The notes beneath the pieces are model-generated. The model was not told the DNA's origin. It ran no database searches and was given only the letters and a program-made list of their open reading frames with translations. This document shows, in pieces, positions 45,877 through 57,088 of a stretch of DNA of 64,000 bases. The stretch is from Streptomyces colonosanans (GTDB taxonomy: Bacteria; Actinomycetota; Actinomycetes; Streptomycetales; Streptomycetaceae), in contig NZ_MLYP01000053.1 of assembly GCF_001866645.1 (NCBI RefSeq), forward strand, positions 62,001 through 126,000, written 5' to 3'. The position numbers were made by a program, and so were the translations under genes. Each line of letters starts with the position of its first letter. Within the stretch, counting starts at the first letter, position 1.

Positions 45877-45924
45877 TACAGAGAGCTACTTGTCACTTCG
45901 CCGTAGCTCCGGGAGAACAGGGCC
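45877..45924. repeat. Right terminal inverted repeat
   Basis: 48 bp, reverse complement of the left end with two differences; ends in GGGAGAACAGGGCC at 45924. It begins one base after the resolvase stop. Confidence 0.9.
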
Positions 45925-45929
45925 GTTAC
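45925..45929. repeat. Target-site duplication, right copy
   Basis: GTTAC, identical to 35921-35925. Beyond it the chromosome resumes; 45930-46156 holds no gene I can support except a possible reverse-strand gene end (frame ending RRITVTY, stop at 45984) that has no start codon. Confidence 0.85.
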
Positions 45930-46156
45930 GGGGGCGTGCGGGGGCTCGGCGCAGGGATACGGGTGGGCGGGCGTGCGCCCGGATCAGTAGGTCACGGTGA
46001 TACGCCGGGCGGAGCCGTCCACACACGCGTACAGTGCCTCCCCGGGTCTGCGTTCCGGAAGGCACGGGCCGTCCGCCCCTGCGGCGCCTCGTGATAGACC
46101 GGGGGCCGAGCAGCGGTCCTCCCAGGGCCGGCAGACCTGAACGGACCGGAGGAACC

Positions 46157-46630
46157 GTGCCCCGCACCCTCGCCGACGCCCCGATCATGATCCTCAACGG
46201 CCCCAACCTGAACCTCCTCGGGCAGCGCCAGCCGGAGATCTACGGTTCCGCCACGCTCGCGGACATCAAGGTCCTGTGCGCGAAGGCGGCGGCCGCGTAC
46301 GGGGGCACGGTGGACTTCCGGCAGTCCAACCACGAGGGTGAACTGGTGGAGTGGATCCAGGAGGCGCGGCTGAACCACGCCGGGATCGTGATCAACCCGG
46401 CCGCCTACTCGCACACCTCCGTCGCGATCCTGGACGCGCTCAACACCTGTGACGGGCTGCCGGTCGTGGAGGTCCACATCTCCAACATCCACCAGCGCGA
46501 GCAGTTCCGGCACCATTCGTACGTCTCCCTGCGAGCAGACGGGGTCATCGCCGGGTGCGGGGTGCAGGGGTACGCGTTCGCGGTGGAGCGGGTCGCGACG
46601 CTGGCGGGTGCGGCCCAGACGGAGGCGTGA
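46157..46630 (+). CDS. aroQ: 3-dehydroquinate dehydratase, type II
   Basis: 157 aa. Catalyses dehydration of 3-dehydroquinate in the shikimate pathway. NGPNLNLLGQRQPEIYG contains the catalytic Tyr29 and flexible loop; INPAAYSHTS and VHISNIHQREQFRHHS are the other active-site motifs. GTG 46157 with GGAGG seven bases before it. It now lies just to the right of the transposon. Confidence 0.95.
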   Translation: MPRTLADAPIMILNGPNLNLLGQRQPEIYGSATLADIKVLCAKAAAAYGGTVDFRQSNHEGELVEWIQEARLNHAGIVINPAAYSHTSVAILDALNTCDGLPVVEVHISNIHQREQFRHHSYVSLRADGVIAGCGVQGYAFAVERVATLAGAAQTEA

Positions 46631-46747
46631 GCATCGCGCGCGGGGCTGTTTCCAGTCGCCCGCGCGGGGTACCGGCGTGTGCGACGCGTTCACACAGGGT
46701 GTGTGCGTGTGCCCTCCACACCCGGCGCGTCGGGGGTGCGACGGCGC

Positions 46748-47404
46748 TCACCACCCCCGCGCGTGCCACTCCGGCAGATGCGGCCGCTCGGCGCCCAGCG
46801 TGGTGTCGTTGCCGTGACCGGGGTAGACCCAGGTCTCGTCCGGAAGCACGTCGAAGATCTTCGTCTCGACGTCGTGGATCAGGCTGGCGAAGGCCTTCGG
46901 GTCCTTGTGCGTGTTGCCCACACCGCCCGGGAAGAGGCAGTCCCCGGTGAACACGTGCGGGTGTCCGTGCGGGTCGTCGTAGACGAGGGCGACCGAGCCC
47001 GGTGTGTGGCCCACCAGATGGCGCGCGATGAGCTCCACGTGCCCCACGCGGATCGTGTCGCCGTCGTCGACCAGGACGTCGGTCGGTACGGGGATGCCCT
47101 GGGCGTCGTCGCGTCCCGCGTACGTACGCGCGCGCGTGGACGCCACGACCTCGGCGAGCGCCTGCCAGTGGTCGCCGTGCCGATGGGTGGTGACGACGGA
47201 CGCGATGCCGTCGTCACCGATCATGCCGAGCAGCGTCCCCGCGTCGTTGGCCGCGTCGATCAGCAACTGCTCGTCGGTGGCCCGGCAGCGCAGCAGATAG
47301 GCGTTGTTGTCCATCGGGCCGACCGCGATCTTCGTGATCATCAGGTCCTGCAGCTCGTGCACATCGGCGGGGCCGCCGACCTTCACCGCTCCGCTGTACG
47401 TCAT
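46748..47404 (-). CDS. MBL-fold metallo-hydrolase (glyoxalase II-like)
   Basis: 218 aa. THRHGDHW gives metal ligands His74, His76, Asp78 and His79; HLVGHTPGSV, FTGDCLF and VYPGHGNDTT supply the rest. The compact length fits the YcbL/GloB-like subgroup. Substrate unknown. ATG 47404. Converges with aroQ across 117 bp. Confidence 0.9.
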   Translation of the reverse strand: MTYSGAVKVGGPADVHELQDLMITKIAVGPMDNNAYLLRCRATDEQLLIDAANDAGTLLGMIGDDGIASVVTTHRHGDHWQALAEVVASTRARTYAGRDDAQGIPVPTDVLVDDGDTIRVGHVELIARHLVGHTPGSVALVYDDPHGHPHVFTGDCLFPGGVGNTHKDPKAFASLIHDVETKIFDVLPDETWVYPGHGNDTTLGAERPHLPEWHARGW

Positions 47405-47449
47405 GACGGCAGCCTATAGCGGGGGACGGGACCGAGGAGCGCCGGTGGG

Positions 47450-48139
47450 CTACAGCGGGGGCAGCGTCGGCAGCGGTCCGCCCCCGACCCTCAGCGTGGA
47501 TCCGTCGCGGCGGCCCGCGAGCCAGCCGAGCAGATCGGGCGCGGTACCGCGCACGGCGACCGGTCCGCCCTCGGCGCCACCGCCGGTCGTCCAGACCCGG
47601 TCGTCGGTGGTGGCCAGCCCCGTCGAGGGCAGGTCCTTGTGCCCGCCGAACCGCTCCACCAGAAAGTCGATCTCCCGTAGGACGAACTCCTCCGGGAGAT
47701 CCTCCAGCTCGTACCCGATCCCGAGATCCACATGGTGCAGCGCCACCTCGACCCAACGCCGGAACGGCACCCGGGCCGCCGAGTCGGTGACGCCGTTGCG
47801 CAGCTCCACCGTGCGCGACCAGTCCGCGGGTGCGGCCCCTGCCGTCTGGAAGCGGGCCGCGCTCTCGCGCAGGTCGGCGAGCTGGGAGTCCAGGGGGCGC
47901 GGGGCGTCCCGCTCGATGTCGGTGTCCCGGGCCTGCGCGGAGGCGTACATGGGACGTCCCTGAAGGGCGTTCACGAGCGCGTCCGCATTGCGGGCGAGGT
48001 GGGCGAGGATGTGGCCGCGGGTCCAGCCGGGCAGCCGTGACGGTTCGGCCAGCGCGGCGTTGTCCAGTTTGGCGACTGCGATGAGCAGTCGCTCGGTCGC
48101 GTCATGTACAGATGCCAGGTCGCGCACGTGATCAATCAT
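47450..48139 (-). CDS. Maleylpyruvate isomerase family, mycothiol-dependent
   Basis: 229 aa. The DinB-like four-helix N-terminal domain starts RLPGWTRGHILAHLARNADALVNAL, with His near position 44 and the later WVEVALHHVDLGIGY supplying metal ligands, as in mycothiol-dependent maleylpyruvate isomerases. A C-terminal SCP2-like domain ends GTAPDLLGWLAGR. Mycothiol is the actinobacterial thiol. Start ATG 48139; substrate unknown. Confidence 0.82.
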   Translation of the reverse strand: MIDHVRDLASVHDATERLLIAVAKLDNAALAEPSRLPGWTRGHILAHLARNADALVNALQGRPMYASAQARDTDIERDAPRPLDSQLADLRESAARFQTAGAAPADWSRTVELRNGVTDSAARVPFRRWVEVALHHVDLGIGYELEDLPEEFVLREIDFLVERFGGHKDLPSTGLATTDDRVWTTGGGAEGGPVAVRGTAPDLLGWLAGRRDGSTLRVGGGPLPTLPPL

Positions 48140-48361
48140 GGCGCCGACCCTAGCTCCACCACTCCTTCGGGTGAAGGAGGCGGATCGGAGCCGCAAATCG
48201 AATGCACGTGCTATATGGTCGAGGCAGGCGTCGGGCATGCTGGATGGCCGGGGATTGTTGTGAATCCAGGAATCCGACCGGCGTTGTCAGTGGCTCCCCC
48301 TACTCTGAGGAACACGGGGGCCCCGCCCCTGTCGCTTCTCTCAAGAAAGGTGCGGACCGGC

Positions 48362-51370
<3,009 letters not shown>

Positions 51371-51407
51371 CCGCCCGAAGGGCCCGGCCCGACACGGCAC
51401 AAGTCAT

Positions 51408-51441
51408 GCGGCGCCCCACGGGACTTCCCGTGGGGCGCCGC
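51408..51441. terminator. Bidirectional terminator, uvrA / yceI
   Basis: A perfect 15-bp stem, GCGGCGCCCCACGGG (51408-51422) with 51427-51441 and a 4-base loop, between the convergent stops. Confidence 0.88.
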
Positions 51442-51452
51442 TGGTCGTACGG

Positions 51453-52025
51453 TCAGTGGCCCTGTCCCTGTGGCGCGACGAACTGCATGTCCAGCTGGAC
51501 CTTGACCACGTCACCGAGGAGCCCGGCCCCGAAGTCCAGCCCGAAGTCGCCGCGCCGGATCTCGCCCCTCGCCTCGAACCCGGCATGCTTCCGCCTGTCC
51601 ACGGGGGAGTCCACCACCCCGCCGAACTCGACGGCGAACGTCACCGGGCGGGTCACGTCCCCGATGGTCACGTCCCCTTCCATCGCCCAGTTCGCGCCCT
51701 CACCGAAGATTCGGGTCGAGCGGAACGTCATCGTCGGACGCCTCTCGACATCGAGGAGTCCGGCTCCGCGGGTGTGCGCGTCACGGTCGGTGTTCCCGGT
51801 GTCGATGGAGGCGAGAGCGATCTCTGCGGTCACCGTCACCTCGGCGGCCGTCTCGCCGATGTACAGATCCGCCCTCGCATCGGCGAAGCGGCCCCGCACC
51901 TTGGCGATCCCGAGGTGGCGAACGGTGAAGCCGACGGTCGAGTACAGGGGGTCGAGTGCCCAGTGTCCGGGGGCCAGCGGGAGGGCGGGAGCGGTGGTGG
52001 TGTCCGGGGAGGTGTCCTGAGTCAT
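51453..52025 (-). CDS. YceI family protein
   Basis: 190 aa. The lipocalin-like YceI barrel: WALDPLYSTVGFTVRHLGIAKVRG, TGNTDRDAHTRGAGLLDVERRP and GDVTIGDVTRPVTFAVEFGG. Members bind isoprenoid or similar lipids. No signal peptide is seen, unlike many relatives, so it is probably cytoplasmic. ATG 52025. Confidence 0.88.
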   Translation of the reverse strand: MTQDTSPDTTTAPALPLAPGHWALDPLYSTVGFTVRHLGIAKVRGRFADARADLYIGETAAEVTVTAEIALASIDTGNTDRDAHTRGAGLLDVERRPTMTFRSTRIFGEGANWAMEGDVTIGDVTRPVTFAVEFGGVVDSPVDRRKHAGFEARGEIRRGDFGLDFGAGLLGDVVKVQLDMQFVAPQGQGH

Positions 52026-52196
52026 GCCTCCACACTCCGGGAACCGGAGGACGGGAACGGGGACCACGCCGGTGGCGGCAGGGGCAGGGCCACGTTCAGC
52101 CGACGGAGCGTTGGTACGTTCGATCGCGGCCACGCCCACGGTCCTGGACCGGTCAGGCGGACGGGCACTGCGGGCGGTACGCGGCCGAGCGTGGCC

Positions 52197-53108
52197 TCAC
52201 GGGAACGTCAGCTCGGCCGCGTACGGCGGTTCCGCGCCGGCCCGGGAGCAGGTGATCGCCGCGGCGTGCGCGGCGAAACGCAGCAGATCGGTCCAGCCGG
52301 CGGTGTCCAGGCCGGCCAGCGCCGCCGGGGAGAGTGCGCCGCGGGCGTCCAGTCCGTGCAGCAGGGCCGCGTTGACCGTGTCCCCGGCCCCGATCGTGTC
52401 CACGACGTCGACCCGTACACCCGGTACGGAGTGCTCCGCCCCGTCGCGGGTGAAGACCGTCAGTCCGTCGCCGCCGTGGGTGACCACGACGGCCGCGGGG
52501 CCGTACTCCAGCCACGCGCGCGGGGTGCCGCCCAGCCACTCCGCGTCCTCTGCGGAGAGCTTGAGCAGGGACACCGAGGGCAGCCAGCTCTTGAAACGGG
52601 CCCGGTAGGCATCGGGGTCCGCGATCAGCCTCGCGCGGATGTTCGGGTCAAGGGCCGTGAACACACCCTGTTCGGCGGCTCCGCGCATCAGTTCTTCGTA
52701 CGCGCTTGCCCCGGGTTCGAGGACGAGCGAGCAGGTGCCGAAGGACACGGCGCGGGTGCGGTCGGGAAGGCGTGCCGGTGCCGTGAACAGCCGGTCGGCG
52801 GTGCCGTCGACGTAGAAGGAGTACGCGGCCGAGCCGTTCTGGTCGAGCGTGGCGAGGGCCAGGGTGGTCGGTTCGGTGCCGCGCTGCACGGCCGAGACGT
52901 CCACGCCCGCCTCGCGCAGCCCGTTGAGCAGGGCCTCCCCGAAGGCGTCGTACGAGGTGCGGGAGCAGAAGGCCGTGGGGGAGCCGAGCCGGCCGAGTGC
53001 GACGGCGGTGTTGTACGGGCCGCCGCCCAGCGCCGGTTTCAGCGGCGCGAGTGCGCCCGCGCCCTGCGGGACCAGGTCGATCAGGGCCTCACCGGCGACG
53101 ACGATCAC
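52197..53108 (-). CDS. PfkB-family carbohydrate kinase
   Basis: 303 aa. GGGPYNTAVALGRLG is the substrate-binding signature and DTIGAGDTVNAALLHG holds the catalytic Asp and anion hole. Fructokinase-like. GTG 53108 is used because GAAGGG lies upstream and family members begin near VVAGEALIDLVP. The frame continues upstream without a stop into a LacI-like C-terminus. A sugar-kinase role is likely; substrate unproven. Confidence 0.88.
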   Translation of the reverse strand: MIVVAGEALIDLVPQGAGALAPLKPALGGGPYNTAVALGRLGSPTAFCSRTSYDAFGEALLNGLREAGVDVSAVQRGTEPTTLALATLDQNGSAAYSFYVDGTADRLFTAPARLPDRTRAVSFGTCSLVLEPGASAYEELMRGAAEQGVFTALDPNIRARLIADPDAYRARFKSWLPSVSLLKLSAEDAEWLGGTPRAWLEYGPAAVVVTHGGDGLTVFTRDGAEHSVPGVRVDVVDTIGAGDTVNAALLHGLDARGALSPAALAGLDTAGWTDLLRFAAHAAAITCSRAGAEPPYAAELTFP

Positions 53109-53333
53109 GAGACGGTTCCCTTCTCGGAGGGGGTTGGGGCAGCCGCACGGGCTGCGGTGAACGAATGCACAGGCGAGCCGCACGGTCCGGGAGAGACGGG
53201 CGGCCTCCAGCCGCTCCAGCAGTGGCCGGACGGCCGGGGCGCCGATCTCCCCGCTCGGCCGGGAGATCGTGGTGAGCCTGGGCGCGAGTAGATCCGCCCG
53301 GGCGAAGGCGTCCGGCCGGGAAACGTATCCCAT
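53109..53333 (-). pseudogene. C-terminal remnant of a LacI-family regulator
   Basis: 75 codons directly upstream of, and in frame with, the kinase: DLLAPRLTTISRPSGEIGAP, VRPLLERLEAARLS, LACAFVHRSPCGCP. This matches the end of LacI regulators (PPLTTVxQP, RLLLERL, LVVRGSCGCP). The expected stop is lost, and the helix-turn-helix and sensor halves are missing. Confidence 0.65.
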
Positions 53334-53486
53334 CCGGCGCCGGACGTAAACGCGTGCGCGAGCACCGACGCCCGGCACCGGTGCCCAGGGCCTCCCTGCC
53401 CCGGCCCCGGGCGGCAAAACGGCGACCGGTATCGTCGTCATGCCCCGCCACTCCGGCGAGCACCGGACCTGACCAGTGGAGACGCC

Positions 53487-53909
53487 ATGTCCACCCGCCC
53501 CTCCGCGACCCGTCGTACCGTCCTTCGCGGGGCCGCGCTGACCCCGGTCGCCGGGCTCGGCCTCGTGGCCTGTTCGGCAGGCGGCAGCGGGACGCCCGCC
53601 ACGCCGACCGCGCCGGTCGCGCTGGGAGCCGAGCGCGAGGTCCCCAAGGGCGGAGCGAAGCTCTACCAGGACGAGAACGTCGTGGTCAGCCGTGCCGCGG
53701 ACGGCTCCCTGAAGGCGTACAGCACGGTCTGCACCCACGGCGGGTGCCCCATAAACAAGCTGTCGGGCACGACACTCATCTGCCCCTGCCACGGGAGCCG
53801 TTTCGACGCCACCACGGGCAAAGTCCTGCAGTCGCCGGCCACCGTACCGCTGACCGAGCTGTCCGTAGAGGTGAAGAACGGCAAGGTCGTGGCGAGCCCG
53901 GAGGCCTGA
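53487..53909 (+). CDS. Rieske [2Fe-2S] lipoprotein
   Basis: 140 aa. Twin-arginine RRTVLRG then lipobox GLVAC (Cys29) suggest Tat export and lipid anchoring. The Rieske boxes CTHGGC (82-87) and CPCHGSRF (99-106) provide Cys82/His84 and Cys99/His102 as cluster ligands, with Cys87-Cys101 as a likely disulfide. An electron carrier, partner unknown. ATG 53487. Confidence 0.92.
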   Translation: MSTRPSATRRTVLRGAALTPVAGLGLVACSAGGSGTPATPTAPVALGAEREVPKGGAKLYQDENVVVSRAADGSLKAYSTVCTHGGCPINKLSGTTLICPCHGSRFDATTGKVLQSPATVPLTELSVEVKNGKVVASPEA

Positions 53910-54044
53910 CGGCTCGGGAGCGCCCGGGTCACTCCCGCCCCCTACCCGCGATCCCGTCTCCGACCGCACGCGCGGCCCCACCGGGTGAACCGAGCGGTCC
54001 ACGGGATCGCCGCGCTGTCGGCCCCCGCCAGTAGGGTGTGAGAC

Positions 54045-56078
54045 ATGGCCGACCCCTCCAGCTACCGCCCCAGGCCGGGAGAGATCCCGGACTCGCCCGG
54101 GGTTTACAGGTTCCGGGACGAGCACCGCCGGGTGATCTACGTCGGAAAGGCGAAGAGCCTGCGCCAGCGCCTGGCGAACTACTTCCAGGACCTGGCGAAC
54201 CTCCATCCGCGCACCCGCACCATGGTCACCACGGCCGCGTCCGTGGAGTGGACGGTGGTGTCCACGGAGGTTGAGGCCCTGCAGCTGGAGTACACCTGGA
54301 TCAAGGAGTTCGACCCCCGGTTCAACGTCAAGTACCGCGACGACAAGAGCTATCCGTACCTCGCGGTGACGATGAACGAGGAATTCCCGCGTGTTCAGGT
54401 GATGCGCGGTCACAAGCGCAAGGGTGTGCGGTACTTCGGGCCGTACGGACACGCCTGGGCCATCCGTGACACGGTCGACCTGCTGCTGCGCGTCTTCCCC
54501 GTGCGTACCTGCTCGGCCGGTGTCTTCAAGAACGCCACCCGTACCGGCCGCCCCTGCCTGCTCGGCTACATTGGCAAGTGCTCCGCGCCGTGCGTCGGCC
54601 GTGTCTCCCCCGAGGACCACCGCGAACTGGCCGAGGAGTTCTGCGACTTCATGGCCGGCCGCACGGGGACGTACATCCGTCGTCTGGAGAAGCAGATGAT
54701 GGACGCGGCGGAGGCCATGGAGTACGAGCGGGCCGCCCGCCTGCGCGACGACATCGAGGCCCTGAAGAAGGCCATGGAGAAGAGCGCGGTCGTGCTCACC
54801 GACGCGACCGATGCCGACCTCATCGCCGTCGCCGAGGACGAGCTGGAGGCGGCCGTGCAGATCTTCCATGTGCGCGGCGGGCGCATCCGCGGCCAGCGCG
54901 GCTGGGTCACCGACAAGGTGGAGGACGTCACCACGGGTGCCCTCGTCGAGCACGCCCTCCAGCAGCTCTACGGCGAGGAGACGGGCGACTCGGTACCCAA
55001 GGAGGTCCTCGTCCCGGCGCTGCCGGACCCCATAGAACCCGTCCAGGACTGGCTCACCGGCCGCCGCGGGGCGGGCGTGTCGCTACGCATCCCGCAGCGC
55101 GGCGACAAGAAGGCCCTGATGGAGACCGTGCAGCGCAACGCCCAGCAGGCACTCGCGCTGCACAAGACCAAGCGCGCCTCCGATCTGACGACCCGTTCGC
55201 GTGCCCTGGAGGAGATCGCCGGGGCCCTGGAGCTGGACAGCGCCCCGCTCAGGATCGAGTGCTACGACATCTCGCACCTCCAGGGCGAGGACGTGGTGGC
55301 CTCCATGGTCGTCTTCGAGGACGGGCTGCAGCGCAAGAGCGAGTACCGCCGCTTCCAGATCAAGGGCTTCGAGGGACAGGACGACGTCCGGTCCATGCAC
55401 GAGGTGATCACCCGCCGCTTCAAGCGCTACCTCGCCGAGAAGGAGAAGACGGGGGAGTGGGCGGAGGAGGACGCCCCGACGGATGACGACGGGCGGCCCA
55501 AGCGGTTCGCCTACCCGCCGCAGCTCGTCGTGGTCGACGGCGGCCAGCCACAGGTCGCGGCCGCCAAGAAGGCGCTGGACGAACTCGGCATCGACGACAT
55601 CGCGGTGTGCGGCCTGGCCAAGCGCCTGGAGGAGGTCTGGCTGCCGGACGACGACGACCCGGTGGTCCTGCCCCGCACCAGCGAGGGCCTCTATCTGCTG
55701 CAGCGGGTCCGGGACGAGGCCCACCGCTTCGCGATCACCTACCAGCGCACCAAGCGCGCCAAGCGTGTCCGGTCGAGCCCTCTGGACGAGGTCCCGGGTC
55801 TCGGCGACACGCGCAAACAGGCGTTGATCAAGCACTTCGGCTCGGTGAAGAAGCTGCGGTTCGCGACGATCGACCAGATTCAGGAGGTCCCCGGCATCGG
55901 TCGTAAAACGGCCGAGACGATCGCCGTGGCCCTCGCCCAGGCGGCCCCGGCCGCACCCGCCGTGAACACGGCGACCGGAGAGATCATGGAAGAGGAGGAA
56001 CCCGTGACGATGACGGGTTCCCCCGGGGAGCCCGTGTCCGCGGGCACCCCGGACGACCGACGGGGGCAGGAGACATGA
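54045..56078 (+). CDS. uvrC: Excinuclease ABC subunit C
   Basis: 677 aa. GIY-YIG-like start (SPGVYRFRDEHRRVIYVGKAKSLRQRL region), UVR motif MEYERAARLRDDIEALKKAMEKS, the second nuclease domain (CYDISHLQGEDVVASMVVFEDG) and a C-terminal helix-hairpin-helix (VPGIGRKTAETIA). It makes both cuts beside the lesion. ATG 54045. Its stop overlaps the rapZ start (ATGA). Confidence 0.96.
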   Translation: MADPSSYRPRPGEIPDSPGVYRFRDEHRRVIYVGKAKSLRQRLANYFQDLANLHPRTRTMVTTAASVEWTVVSTEVEALQLEYTWIKEFDPRFNVKYRDDKSYPYLAVTMNEEFPRVQVMRGHKRKGVRYFGPYGHAWAIRDTVDLLLRVFPVRTCSAGVFKNATRTGRPCLLGYIGKCSAPCVGRVSPEDHRELAEEFCDFMAGRTGTYIRRLEKQMMDAAEAMEYERAARLRDDIEALKKAMEKSAVVLTDATDADLIAVAEDELEAAVQIFHVRGGRIRGQRGWVTDKVEDVTTGALVEHALQQLYGEETGDSVPKEVLVPALPDPIEPVQDWLTGRRGAGVSLRIPQRGDKKALMETVQRNAQQALALHKTKRASDLTTRSRALEEIAGALELDSAPLRIECYDISHLQGEDVVASMVVFEDGLQRKSEYRRFQIKGFEGQDDVRSMHEVITRRFKRYLAEKEKTGEWAEEDAPTDDDGRPKRFAYPPQLVVVDGGQPQVAAAKKALDELGIDDIAVCGLAKRLEEVWLPDDDDPVVLPRTSEGLYLLQRVRDEAHRFAITYQRTKRAKRVRSSPLDEVPGLGDTRKQALIKHFGSVKKLRFATIDQIQEVPGIGRKTAETIAVALAQAAPAAPAVNTATGEIMEEEEPVTMTGSPGEPVSAGTPDDRRGQET

Positions 56079-57088
56079 CCGAGCATGACCGAAGTGCGGA
56101 AGAACGCTCAGCACAGGGCCGCCCGGCCCACCAGGAGGCGGGCGAGGACCGGACCCGGCAGCAGGCGGTCCAGGAAAACGGAGCACAGGTGAGTACGGGC
56201 ATCGAAGCACCCGGGGTCCCCGAAGCGGCCATCCCCGAGCTGGTGATCATCTCCGGCATGTCCGGCGCAGGCCGTTCGACGGCCGCCAAGTGTCTGGAGG
56301 ACCTCGGCTGGTTCGTCGTGGACAACCTGCCGCCCGCACTGATCCCCACCATGGTGGAGCTGGGCGCCCGCTCACAGGGCAATGTCGCCCGGATCGCGGT
56401 CGTCGTCGACGTGCGCGGCCGCCGCTTCTTCGACAATCTGCGCGAATCCCTTGCCGACCTGGAGGCGAAGAACGTCACACGGCGGATCGTTTTCCTGGAG
56501 TCCTCGGACGAGGCCCTGGTGCGCCGTTTCGAATCCGTTCGCCGTCCGCACCCCCTTCAGGGCGACGGCCGGATCGTCGACGGCATCGCCGCCGAGCGGG
56601 AGCTTCTGCGCGAGCTGCGCGGCGACGCCGACCTCGTGATCGACACCTCCAGCCTCAATGTGCACGAGCTGCGCGCCAAGATGGACGCCCAGTTCGCCGG
56701 CGAGGAGGAGCCCGAACTGCGGGCCACCGTCATGTCCTTCGGCTTCAAGTACGGCCTCCCGGTCGACGCCGACCTGGTCGCGGACATGCGCTTCCTGCCC
56801 AACCCTCACTGGGTCCCCGAGCTGCGCCCGTACACCGGCCTCAACGAGGAGGTCGCCGCGTACGTCTTCAACCAGCCCGGCGCCAAGGAGTTCCTCGACC
56901 GGTACGCCGAGCTGCTCCGGCTCATCGCGGCCGGGTACCGCCGCGAGGGCAAGCGCTATGTGACCATCGCCATCGGCTGCACCGGCGGCAAGCACCGCTC
57001 GGTCGCCACGTCGGAGAAGCTCGCAGCCCGCCTGGCCGCCGAGGGAGTGGAGACCGTGGTCGTGCATCGGGACATGGGGCGCGAGTGA
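56075..57088 (+). CDS. rapZ: RNase adapter/nucleotide-binding protein RapZ (YvcJ)
   Basis: 337 aa. P-loop GMSGAGRS (61-68; Arg replaces the usual Lys), WFVVDNLPP, DVRGRRFFDNLRESL and the C-terminal GCTGGKHRSV that defines the family. Proteobacterial RapZ controls amino-sugar mRNA; in actinobacteria the role is unclear. An extra ~50 residue N-terminus is present; GTG 56189 is an alternative start. Overlaps both uvrC and yvcK. Confidence 0.93.
   Translation: MTEHDRSAEERSAQGRPAHQEAGEDRTRQQAVQENGAQVSTGIEAPGVPEAAIPELVIISGMSGAGRSTAAKCLEDLGWFVVDNLPPALIPTMVELGARSQGNVARIAVVVDVRGRRFFDNLRESLADLEAKNVTRRIVFLESSDEALVRRFESVRRPHPLQGDGRIVDGIAAERELLRELRGDADLVIDTSSLNVHELRAKMDAQFAGEEEPELRATVMSFGFKYGLPVDADLVADMRFLPNPHWVPELRPYTGLNEEVAAYVFNQPGAKEFLDRYAELLRLIAAGYRREGKRYVTIAIGCTGGKHRSVATSEKLAARLAAEGVETVVVHRDMGRE

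Larger units (their letters stand above)
35926..45924. mobile_element. Tn3-family transposon with two-component/ABC-exporter passenger module
   Basis: 9,999 bp bounded by 48-bp inverted repeats and a GTTAC target duplication. Gene order: tnpA (+, broken by an amber codon), ABC permease, ABC permease and ATPase (all -, an overlapping operon), histidine kinase and response regulator (+, overlapping), serine resolvase (+). tnpA and the resolvase mark it as a replicative, cointegrate-resolving Tn3-type element. The passenger genes look like a regulated drug or peptide export system. I do not recognise it as a named transposon. Confidence 0.88.

Noticed and set aside
35926..45924. Prophage or integrative conjugative element
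   Set aside because: No integrase of the tyrosine type, no tRNA attachment site, no tra genes; ends and genes fit a Tn3-type transposon.
45984..46190. Minus-strand frame ending RRITVTY upstream of aroQ
   Set aside because: Looks like a gene end but has no start codon other than a 12-codon GTG; too little to call a gene.
53354..54034. Plus-strand frame overlapping the Rieske gene
   Set aside because: Arg/Pro-rich shadow; the Rieske frame at 53487 has intact cluster motifs and an export signal.
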